From Anaerolineales bacterium UBA6055 (GTDB lineage Bacteria > Chloroflexota > Anaerolineae > Aggregatilineales > Phototrophicaceae): a stretch of DNA of 64,000 bases. The notes under the pieces are model-generated. The model was not told the DNA's origin and did no database searches. It worked only from the letters and a program-made list of their open reading frames with translations. The stretch spans positions 248,001-312,000 of the forward strand of contig DIYL01000002.1 of the NCBI GenBank assembly GCA_002428985.1, read 5' to 3'. This document shows positions 19,206 through 28,100 of the stretch, piece by piece; the first letter of the stretch is position 1, and each line of letters begins with the position of its first letter. Position numbers and translations under genes: made by a program.

Positions 19206-20969
19206 ATGAACAACGCAGATGAAAAAAAACTGAACCCAATTGCTGAATTAAGACAGCTTGAAACAATTATTGATAAAACCTCAGAATCTCTTTCAACCCA
19301 AAACGATTTGCTTAAACGGCGAGGCATGACCCTACCACCAATGGTACTTGATGTACTTAGCAAAATTCGTACAGATGTTGCCAAGCTAGAAACAAGTTTA
19401 GTTAATGAACAGACCGAACTGAGCCAGTTACGGGCTCTAGCCAACATGTCAGCGCAAATCACAACATCGCTGGACATTGACACAGTTCTCGGCGAGACGA
19501 TGGAAATTGTTATCGCTTTAACTCAAGCAGAGCGTGGTTACATTATCCTTAAAAACCTCGATACCGAGGAACTTGAATTCCGTGTTAGTAACGAGAGTGG
19601 TGTCTTCGGCACGAGCGCAACGACTGGTGAAAAACCACAAATTAGTATGTCCATCGTGAGTGAAGTCATCGACACACAACAAGCTCTACTAGCGGATAAC
19701 GCATTTAAAGACGAGCGTCTACAGGGTAATCAGAGTATTCATAATTTCTCACTGCGGTCTGTACTTTGTGTGCCTTTAAATTATAAAGGGGACACAATTG
19801 GTGTCGTTTATGTTGACAATCGCTTACAAGCAGGCATCTTCACAAATCGTGAAAAGACCCTTTTAGAAGCTTTTGGCAATACGGCTGCCGTTGCAATCGC
19901 AAATGCACGTATGTATACCCGTACCGAAAATATCCTTGAAGAAATCACCCGCGTAAAAGAACTGATGGACAACATCTTCTCGTCCGTGGGTAGCGGGATT
20001 ATCGCGACCAACTCGTCCGATGCAATTGAGACTTTCAATCGTGCTGCCGGAGAAATCCTCTCCCTCTCTCCTGATGTTGCGATAGGTCACAGTGTAGGAC
20101 AAGTATTGCAGAAAGCTGCACTCCAATTATCGGACCAATTAGCAACCGTTAAGGAAGAGGATACAGCTCAAAACATAGAGCTAACAACAGAGTTACCTGA
20201 TCGTGGACGTGTTGCTCTCAATTTGACATTATCTCCACTAAAAGATGCTAATGATAATACTCAAGGTATCACAGTGGTTATGGATGATGTGACACATCTA
20301 CAGGAACATGAAACAACTATTGGCGCAATGAAGCGCATTCTGCCACCAGAAATGGTTGATAACATCAGCGACATCGCCAATATTCAACTTGGTGGTGTAC
20401 GGCGCGAAGTCACTTGTCTATTCGCTGATGTACGTCCATTAATTACACTCAAAACAATCGCCCCAAGCGAAAAACTCCAGATCATTAATCAGTATCAAGC
20501 CATTGCCACCGAGTGTATTCACGAAGTCGGCGGGATTATTGATAAATACATGGGTAATGAGGTGATGGCATTATTCAACACCCAACTCAACCCACAGGAC
20601 AATCATGCACAGATGGCACTAGAATGTGGGCTGTTAATGCGCGACCGCTTTATTGAGTTGTATCAAACACTGAGTATAGATCCAGACCCTCACTATTATA
20701 TTGTTGGCATGTTCACAGGCGAAGCAACCCTCGGCAACGTTGGTAGCTTCAACCGTCGTGAATTTACCGCGATTGGCAATACAATCAACACCTCCAAACG
20801 TGTACAAGAAAATGCAAACGGTGGCACAATAACCATCGTCCAACAAACGTTAGATCATGTCCAACGTGTTAATGATGGAAATCTAACGTACGATTTCCGG
20901 GAACGCGATCCGATTTATGGTAAAGGTCTCTCAGAAGGTATGAAGGCATACGAGGTATTTAGAGCATAA
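19206..20969 (+). CDS. GAF-PAS class III nucleotidyl cyclase, C2-like half (lacks a metal Asp)
   Basis: A soluble protein of 587 residues: N-terminal coiled coil (about 8-80), GAF domain (about 80-240), a connecting helix, PAS domain (about 255-365) and a C-terminal class III cyclase domain (about 395-587). The cyclase domain keeps the first metal Asp (D408, FADVR), Lys447 and the class IIIb-type Thr521, plus the transition-state pair Asn528 and Arg532 (IGNTINTSKR). The second metal Asp is replaced by Asn451 (KYMGNEVM). Alone it should therefore be inactive or weak. The next gene starts inside its stop codon (TAATG) and carries the reciprocal residue set, suggesting a heterodimer. The product would be cAMP or cGMP; Lys/Thr favours ATP by analogy with class IIIb enzymes. 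Confidence 0.88.
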   Translation: MNNADEKKLNPIAELRQLETIIDKTSESLSTQNDLLKRRGMTLPPMVLDVLSKIRTDVAKLETSLVNEQTELSQLRALANMSAQITTSLDIDTVLGETMEIVIALTQAERGYIILKNLDTEELEFRVSNESGVFGTSATTGEKPQISMSIVSEVIDTQQALLADNAFKDERLQGNQSIHNFSLRSVLCVPLNYKGDTIGVVYVDNRLQAGIFTNREKTLLEAFGNTAAVAIANARMYTRTENILEEITRVKELMDNIFSSVGSGIIATNSSDAIETFNRAAGEILSLSPDVAIGHSVGQVLQKAALQLSDQLATVKEEDTAQNIELTTELPDRGRVALNLTLSPLKDANDNTQGITVVMDDVTHLQEHETTIGAMKRILPPEMVDNISDIANIQLGGVRREVTCLFADVRPLITLKTIAPSEKLQIINQYQAIATECIHEVGGIIDKYMGNEVMALFNTQLNPQDNHAQMALECGLLMRDRFIELYQTLSIDPDPHYYIVGMFTGEATLGNVGSFNRREFTAIGNTINTSKRVQENANGGTITIVQQTLDHVQRVNDGNLTYDFRERDPIYGKGLSEGMKAYEVFRA

Positions 20970-22777
20970 TGAATCCAAATCACACAACCAGTAGTTTGTC
21001 AGTCATCCAAGTACAACTGAAAGACCTAAAGAAGCGGACTGAGGATGTTACGAATCTGCTTAAGCAACAGCATCAATTATTACGTCAGCGTGGGATGAGC
21101 CTACCAACCGGTGCAATCGACAATTTAATGTCTTTGGAATCAAAGCTTACCAACTTATCCCAAGGCCTTGTCGAATCTCAGATCCAATTACAGCAACTTC
21201 GTCGGTTGGCTTCGACCAGCGCGTTGATTAACTCTGCACAAGAAACAGATGCCGTACTTAATGAAGTGATGGAAACAGTGATTCAACTCACGAATGCAGA
21301 GCGTGGATACATTGTTTTAAAGAATAAAGAAACAGGTGAGCTTGAATTTCGGACAGCACGTGGGCTAAGCGCATCCGATACAGCGGATGGTGGTCAGCGG
21401 ATTGTCAGTTGGTCAGTCATTAATCAGGTTGCGGAATCTGGTGAGCCACTTTTAAGTGATAATGCGTCGATGGATAGCAAAATCAACAGCAGTGATAGTA
21501 TCTTTAACTTCGCATTGCGTAGTATCTTAGCCGTTCCTCTCAAAGTGCGTGGTGAAGTCATCGGTGTCGCTTATTGTGATAACCGCATTTTGAGCGGATT
21601 ATTCAAGCAGAACGAGCTCGATTTGCTGACAAGTTTTGGTCAACAAGCAGCAGTTGCAATCGAAAATGCACGTTTATTCGAAGACATCCGCGCAAAACTT
21701 GCAGATATTGAAGCCATGCAAACCCAGCTCTATAACATCTTTGCTTCAATCGCATCAGCAGTCATCACCGTAAATGGTGACAATTATGTCATCGTCTACA
21801 ATGAAGCCGCTGAAAAACTCACAGGCAATGCAAATGCAATGGGACGCGCACTCCCCGATGTTTTAATCGGTGTCACAGATCGCTTCTATGAACGCATCGA
21901 GACAGTACGTACCTCACGAGAGCAAATGATCTGGGGTGAAAAGTTCGAGCTAGATGGTCAAAACAAATATTGGCAAGTTGTTGCTAGCCCGTTACGTGGC
22001 GAAGATCAAGTCGATAATGGTGTCGCATTGGTAATTGATGATGTGACCGAACGCAAAGAACAAGAGGAGCAATTACGACTCTTGGGTACATTTGTTTCCA
22101 CAGCAGTGGTTGATAACCTTGGTTCGATTTCTGATATTGATACACGCCCTACAGAACGGACAATTACAGCATTATTTGCAGATGTACGCGGGTTTACATC
22201 ATTCAGTGAAAATCTCGAACCAGAAGACTTGATGAAGATCATCAACCGTTATCTCAGTGTTGCCAGTGATGCCATTACATTATTTGACGGTATTGTCGAT
22301 AAATATATGGGCGATGCGGTCACGGGCTTGTGGAACACACAACTCAATCAACAAGAAGAACATGCGCTACTTGCGGTACAAGCCGCCCAAGCTATTATCT
22401 TTGATCTGTATGCACTCCATGAAGTGCTTGAACCCGACCAGCAACTCTATTTTGGTATCGGGATTCACACAGGCCCATCGGTACTTGGTATGGTCGGTGG
22501 TGAACGCCGAATCGAATTTGCAGCACTAGGCGAAGCAATGGATGATTGTAAATTCTTACAAGAGAGTGCTGGACCTGCTGAAATCATCATCAGTGAGACA
22601 ACCTATCGGCTAATTGAAGAATATTTTGAAGCCGAGCAAATTAAACCAAAGATGAAACCCGGTTATGAACACTACGAAGTTGCTTATAAAGTCGGTAAAC
22701 GCAAAAAATCGATGGAGACGACCTCACTCTTCATCGATGATGAACTCCGCGATTTACTTGCCGATTTAGATGATTAG
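20969..22777 (+). CDS. GAF-PAS class III nucleotidyl cyclase, C1-like half (lacks transition-state residues)
   Basis: A paralogue of the preceding gene: 602 residues with the same coiled coil, GAF, PAS and cyclase order. Here both metal aspartates are present (D405 in FADVRGFTSF and D449 in KYMGDAV), and Lys445 is kept. The other half of the site is lost: Ala518 stands where Thr or Asp is expected, Asp525 replaces the transition-state Asn, and Phe529 replaces the Arg (ALGEAMDDCKF). This is the C1 pattern of mammalian adenylyl cyclase. A short acidic C-terminal extension (about 575-602) follows the domain. Start and upstream stop overlap by one base, so translation is probably coupled and the two subunits made in equal amounts. 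Confidence 0.88.
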   Translation: MNPNHTTSSLSVIQVQLKDLKKRTEDVTNLLKQQHQLLRQRGMSLPTGAIDNLMSLESKLTNLSQGLVESQIQLQQLRRLASTSALINSAQETDAVLNEVMETVIQLTNAERGYIVLKNKETGELEFRTARGLSASDTADGGQRIVSWSVINQVAESGEPLLSDNASMDSKINSSDSIFNFALRSILAVPLKVRGEVIGVAYCDNRILSGLFKQNELDLLTSFGQQAAVAIENARLFEDIRAKLADIEAMQTQLYNIFASIASAVITVNGDNYVIVYNEAAEKLTGNANAMGRALPDVLIGVTDRFYERIETVRTSREQMIWGEKFELDGQNKYWQVVASPLRGEDQVDNGVALVIDDVTERKEQEEQLRLLGTFVSTAVVDNLGSISDIDTRPTERTITALFADVRGFTSFSENLEPEDLMKIINRYLSVASDAITLFDGIVDKYMGDAVTGLWNTQLNQQEEHALLAVQAAQAIIFDLYALHEVLEPDQQLYFGIGIHTGPSVLGMVGGERRIEFAALGEAMDDCKFLQESAGPAEIIISETTYRLIEEYFEAEQIKPKMKPGYEHYEVAYKVGKRKKSMETTSLFIDDELRDLLADLDD

Positions 22778-22798
22778 ATAGATACACATATGATTATT

Positions 22799-22828
22799 AA
22801 AACAGGTTTGCAGTGGCAGACCTGTTTT
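22799..22828. terminator. Bidirectional terminator after the cyclase pair
   Basis: A perfect 9-bp stem, AAAACAGGT with ACCTGTTTT, ends in a T-run on the plus strand and an A/T tract on the other. It serves both converging genes. Confidence 0.8.
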
Positions 22829-22835
22829 TATTTCA

Positions 22836-23741
22836 TCAGCAGTCCAACTGCTCCTCGTATGCTTGAGAAACAGGCGAATAGACCGTCACAGTCTTCCCTA
22901 ATCGTAAACGGACGTCATCAGTATACATTTTCTGGATAGCGTCAATGTCATCAACACGACTTGTTGTTTGCTCTGCAAGGCGATCAAATAGAAGCAAATC
23001 ATCACCTGCTAATTCGCCCAATTCAGACATCATCCCCCAATAATCCCATAGCAAGGTTTCATTACGATTGAGTGCCGCCAAATCATACATCAAGTAACTC
23101 GCAACAAACCATCGCCCTTTGACAAAATCGTTAACGCCGAACGTCTCCCATATTGTTGGATTTGCCCGTCCCATGCGCCATGCATCCCCGCCAGTGTAAA
23201 ATTTATCTGATGGTATGTCATATACGTCAAAATCAATCTTATTCCGTTCAATATGTGTTTCACTTTGTTCTGCATCAACCCGTTGCCACCGTTGTGATGT
23301 GTCGTTCCAATATTCAGTCACAACATGATCAGTGAATGCGAATAGCGGATGCGGTGGAATATATTTTGAAAAGCCAACACGAATTCGTGCTGGAATGCCC
23401 TTATGCCGTAAAATCGAACAAAGTAACAGAGATATATCTCGACAACATCCGATAACGCGTTTTTCTAATGGAAGCACCTGAGATAGTGGAGCGGTATCTA
23501 ATGATTGAAGTTGCACTAAGATGCGCGAGACATAACGATGATTGACTCCGACCAAGTGTTCTTGCAAATCAGGTGGAATCGAATCAGAACGATAATGCAC
23601 ATATACTCCCCGTAAAATTTCACATAGTTCAGGAATCGTATCCGGCAAATCATTATAAAGGTGTACAAGTGCTTTTGGGTCAGAAAAACAACTCTGTTGC
23701 CGATAAAAATCAAGTGATTGCGACATAGTGCATCTACTCAT
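22836..23741 (-). CDS. Transglutaminase-like cysteine protease fold protein
   Basis: A protein of 301 residues with the transglutaminase/papain-like triad: Cys99/Cys100 in VIGCCRDISLLLC, His139 in FTDHVVTEYW, and Asp156 in WQRVDAEQ. The flanking order (Cys helix, GIPARIRVGF strand, His strand, Asp strand) is diagnostic. There is no signal peptide, so the protein is cytoplasmic. Bacterial members may act as proteases, peptidases or amidases; the substrate is unknown. Two starts are possible, ATG 23741 and ATG 23726 (MSQSLDFY), neither with a strong ribosome site. The C-terminal 100 residues are helical and of unknown role. Confidence 0.82.
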   Translation of the reverse strand: MSRCTMSQSLDFYRQQSCFSDPKALVHLYNDLPDTIPELCEILRGVYVHYRSDSIPPDLQEHLVGVNHRYVSRILVQLQSLDTAPLSQVLPLEKRVIGCCRDISLLLCSILRHKGIPARIRVGFSKYIPPHPLFAFTDHVVTEYWNDTSQRWQRVDAEQSETHIERNKIDFDVYDIPSDKFYTGGDAWRMGRANPTIWETFGVNDFVKGRWFVASYLMYDLAALNRNETLLWDYWGMMSELGELAGDDLLLFDRLAEQTTSRVDDIDAIQKMYTDDVRLRLGKTVTVYSPVSQAYEEQLDC

Positions 23742-23951
23742 TTCTCAAATCAATCGTTGCCCACAGTATGCCATAAATATGTGCAAGAAATCCCCCAATT
23801 TGTGGTGTGTTTTGACAACACATGTTACAGTATGATCCTCACAAAAAGAAAAATGCTCTCCTAACCTTCAACTTCGACCTCAACGCATCTACCCATATTT
23901 TCTGATATGATTTCATTGTATGAATCATCAATTTGATATTGAGGTAGACCT

Positions 23952-24884
23952 ATGCTGAAACGCGTATTACCTATTTTATTCTGTATTATCCTTGTGACTG
24001 TTTCGTCAATCATAGCGCAAGATAATGAAGCCGATTTTGATCCAGATGCTATCCCAAATTTTGGACGCATTTTGCTGGAAATTGACATCCCGATGGAAGA
24101 CAATGACTTCTTGTTTGCGAAACACTTGGCCGTTCAACCCGATTTATCGCGGATTTATGTTGGGTCAATTGCAGCAGGGATTGTGCTGGTTTTGGATGAT
24201 AAAGGTGATGTAATTGATCAAGTTGATATATTCTACGAAGCCCCTGTGACCGATATGGCGGTCGGTGCGGATGGCAATCTGTACGTGATACAATTTGGCA
24301 ATTTATACGCGTATGATCGTGATGGGCGACTCATTGATCAACTCGCAGGCGACTTTTCGGCAGATATTTCTTTTGATCGGGTTGTGCCTGCCCCTGATAA
24401 ATCGATCTTCCTACTCGATGTCTTTAGCGATAAAGATCGTCTCTATCATATGACCGAAGACGGTGAGGATATTCTTGTATCCGATTGGGGTTATTTGAGT
24501 AGTATCACAGGTAAAGAGCAATCAATCTTTGATGAGTTTAAATTAGGGCAGGATGGATTTTTATATTATTTTAGTGATGAAGCCAAGCAAATGTTACAGA
24601 TGGATGAATCCTTTGAAGTCTTGAATACCTATAATAACCTGCCAGCTGATCAAACCGGCACACAGAGTTCTGCGATGCTCATTGATGACGAGGGACGCGT
24701 ATTATTCGGCAATACAGGCGCAGTTGAAATTTATGGTGCAAAAGAAGAACTCGTCCATACAATTGAGTTGAAATCTGAATTAGAGTTTGTCTTTGATATT
24801 GCATTTGCTGAAAATGGGCAACTCCTCATCTTGCAAAACACAAAACTCACGATCATACAATACGGCGAACGCGAGGATACATAA
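23952..24884 (+). CDS. Secreted beta-propeller-like (NHL/SMP-30-like) protein
   Basis: An exported protein of 310 residues. The N-terminus is a signal peptide (MLKRVLPILFCIILVTVSSI) with cleavage near IAQ-D. The mature part has repeated strand units of the type VTDMAVGADGNLYVIQFGN and FKLGQDGFLYYF, each with DG followed by hydrophobic-Tyr residues. This is typical of six-bladed NHL-like propellers. No catalytic motif is recognised; such domains often bind partners or ligands. GAGGT precedes the ATG. It lies upstream of the PBP gene but is separated from it by about 260 bp with its own promoter-like box. Confidence 0.7.
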   Translation: MLKRVLPILFCIILVTVSSIIAQDNEADFDPDAIPNFGRILLEIDIPMEDNDFLFAKHLAVQPDLSRIYVGSIAAGIVLVLDDKGDVIDQVDIFYEAPVTDMAVGADGNLYVIQFGNLYAYDRDGRLIDQLAGDFSADISFDRVVPAPDKSIFLLDVFSDKDRLYHMTEDGEDILVSDWGYLSSITGKEQSIFDEFKLGQDGFLYYFSDEAKQMLQMDESFEVLNTYNNLPADQTGTQSSAMLIDDEGRVLFGNTGAVEIYGAKEELVHTIELKSELEFVFDIAFAENGQLLILQNTKLTIIQYGEREDT

Positions 24885-25091
24885 CTCAAATGAAAATCAT
24901 AACCGGAATTTTGTTGATATTTAATCTTCGGATCGCATCGAGGTAGACACTATAAACGCCTACAAATTAGAATAATCAAAGATGTGGGCTTGCAAATCTA
25001 TTGTTATTGACATATTTATTGGACAGAATATACTCTAACTTTAGAAATTATTCTGGCCACTTACCGATTTCCCGTGTGTACAATAATACGC

Positions 25092-25097
25092 TATAAT
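25092..25097 (+). promoter_or_regulatory. Putative -10 box upstream of the PBP gene
   Basis: A perfect TATAAT overlaps the first possible ATG (25096). If it is used, transcription begins near 25104, and the coding region must start at the later ATG at 25144. The -35 region is weak. Confidence 0.4.
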
Positions 25098-25143
25098 GAT
25101 GTACAAACGGTTTGCTAATTATGTCACAACGAGAATCCTGCTC

Positions 25144-28100
25144 ATGTCCGATGACCAAAAAAATGATAATTTACCGGGTTTAGAGCCCGATATAGAGGGC
25201 GGTTGGCATAAGCCTGCCGAACCATCCCTCTGGCATACACCTGAAGATGAGGAAATAACGGAAGACTCCCAACCGTTCGTCCTCTGGAAAGCATTCCCTG
25301 ATAACGTCACCGAGCGTCCACAAGAACAGGGCGGTTGGCATTTACCCTCACCGGAAGATACTGTCCTGACACCGGACATGCAAATTACCAAAGGTGAGCC
25401 AATCGAAGTTCAACCGCAATCTGACGTAGAATCGCCTGAGGATATGATTGCGCGTCTATTAGGCGAACGTCCAGCGGTAGTAGCTGAGCCGGAACCTGAG
25501 GCAGTTGCACCAGAAGATGCCCAAATCCCAGCGCAACCACCCGAAGACACCGTTCTGCCATCTCCTGAAGATACAGAAATTCCTGCTGTTGCGCCAGAAG
25601 ACGTTGGAATTCCGACGCAATTACCTGAGGATGTCGACGTTGTTGACGAGGATGCAGAGTCTGAAGAAGAGATTGTTGAGGATATCCTTGAAGATACACT
25701 CGACGACTTGGCAGATGATGATGATCCATTTGGCGAAGATGAGATCACTGCCTTGCAACAGATGATCGAGGCGGAAGATCTCGGTGAAGATAGTATAGCT
25801 GATGGTGGGATGGATCGTATTGACGCTATTGGTAAAGAGATTACCGACGATCTTGATCCAGTACTAACTGATTCTAGTAGTGTTGAAGTTCCAGCAGTTG
25901 GTGGTGAAAATGTCGATCAAGCTGCCGAAAAAGCCCGTGAGATGCTCAGACAGTTTGAAGATGAGGATGACAACCTCCCAACACAAGATTTAGATGCAAC
26001 CAGTCTACTAGAAGATGATGACGCTAATTCAATTGTGGGTGGTCTCTTCAGTGGAACCGCTGATCTACCACAAACCCCTAAAGAAATCGCTGAACAAGCG
26101 TTACAAGACCTAGACGGTGGTAGCGGATACGGCACAGAGAGTACATTCCCCCTTCCCGGACAACAACAAATCCCGCAACTTGACCCACAAACGCGCGAAT
26201 TTGGTGAAGCCTTCCAACAGGCACAAAACCAATTTGCAACCGTGCGCGACCTATATAACCGCGAAGAAATGTCATTTGATGACTACCAGCGTGTCCTCTA
26301 TGAAAATATGATTCAAGATGAGAACGGCGTCTGGTGGACAGTTAATGCTGAAAACGGCAGATGGAATCGGCATGATGCCCTTGCCAACGAATGGATAGAC
26401 GATTATCCACCAGCATTACGTGAGCTTGAAGAATATAATCAAGCCCTACAATATCAACCTGAATCGCTCAGTGGTACATCAACATCTGCCCCAACGGCAT
26501 TTGATCTGCCACCAATTGATGGCACACAACCGCCGCAAGCAGGTGACCCGATCTATGACCAGTTCGGCGTACCAGCAGGTCAAGTCCCTGATCAGTTTGA
26601 TTCACAATTTACGATGCCAAGTTCAGATCCATTGGCAACCAACCTACCGAACGACGAATTGACAATGCCATCTTCGGGTGGGTTTGATCCAACTATGCCA
26701 GCCGATTCACTCGATCCCGCGACATTAGAGCCAACAATCCCAATTGGTGGATTTGAAGCACGGGCGCAGGGTTTTGATGGTGTACAAAGTGCGATTGATA
26801 CCAGTGGTCCGGATGCTTATACATTCGATGAACCTACGCCAACCGTAGACAATATCAAAAATGAACAACGCAACCAGACATTGCGGGTTCTCCTTTTTGC
26901 AGGTGTTGGTGTAGTCGCACTCGTATTATTCTTTGCTATTATCGCTGCGGTTGGCATCGTGCTCTGGTACAACAACGCAGTTGATCCATACCGTGAACAA
27001 ATTGCAGCATTAGCAGATTATGACCCACCATTCCAAACAGCACGTATTTTTGATGCTAATGGCGACCTGATTGTTGAACTAAATAGCTCGGATACAGGTG
27101 CACGGACAGCGATTCCATTAGATGAGATGAGTCCATATATCGTCCATGCAGTGGTATCGCAAGAAAACGAACGATATTATGAGGATCCCGGTTTTGACCC
27201 GATTGCAATTGTACGGGCATTCATTCAGAACCTCACAGGTGGCGATATTCAATCGGGTGCGAGTACGATTACCCAACAAATTGCGCGTAACCTCGTCTTG
27301 CAAGACACGGATGTGACGACCGAGCGTAAGATCAATGAGGTACTCGTTGCCCTTGAAATCGCAAATCAATATGACAAAAATTTCGTCTTAGAGCTTTACT
27401 TAAATGAGGTGTTCTTCGGCAACCAATCTTATGGTGTTGAGGCTGCATCACAGTTCTACTTTGGACATGGTGCTGATGAACTCAACTTTGCAGAATCAGC
27501 ATTGTTGACCAGCATTGTACCGTCCCCTGCATTGAACGATCCGGTTGTGAATCGTCCAACAGCAATTAATAATATGCGGGCGACCATGCAGAAAATGCTT
27601 GAGGTCAACTGTTTACAATTCCAACATGGCGATTGGATTAATCGCGAACCATTCTGCATCAACGAAGATACTAGGGTTCAGTTTGACGGCGACGATGTGT
27701 TCTTGTTGAGCCTGAACGATGATGACGAGATTAATGGTGGTTTGGTAACAGTGCAAATCGCAGAAATCGAAACAATCGAATTCCAACCACGTAATGTTCG
27801 CCTGAGATATCCACACTTTGTCAATTACATTCAAGCTGAAATCGAAGCTGAATTTGGTACAAATGCACTCTTCCAACGCGGCTTTAATATCTACACAACG
27901 CTGATTCCAAGTGTCCAAGAAACTGCTCAAGATACACTCTCACGGCAGGTTGAAGTCCTTGTCGACACAGGTGTTAATACCGGTGCAGTCATGGCGACAG
28001 ACCCGAATACTGGCGCAATCCGTGCGATGGTAGGTAGCCATGACTTTACTGATGAGATTGCCGGACAGGTCAACAATGCCCTGACCGACCAACAACCGGG

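Noticed and set aside
19206..22777. CBASS-type signalling locus from the cyclase genes
   Set aside because: The domains are class III mononucleotide cyclases, not CD-NTases, and no effector is adjacent.
23812..23836. Promoter with TTGACA and TATGAT upstream of the propeller gene
   Set aside because: The spacer is only 13 bp, too short for normal use.
23861..24103. Minus-strand frame over the signal peptide of the propeller gene
   Set aside because: It is antisense to a well-supported secreted protein and has no start signals.
25385..25765. Several antisense and out-of-frame open frames over the acidic arm of the PBP
   Set aside because: They exist because the arm is biased toward Glu, Asp and Pro codons; none has a ribosome site or a protein-like composition.
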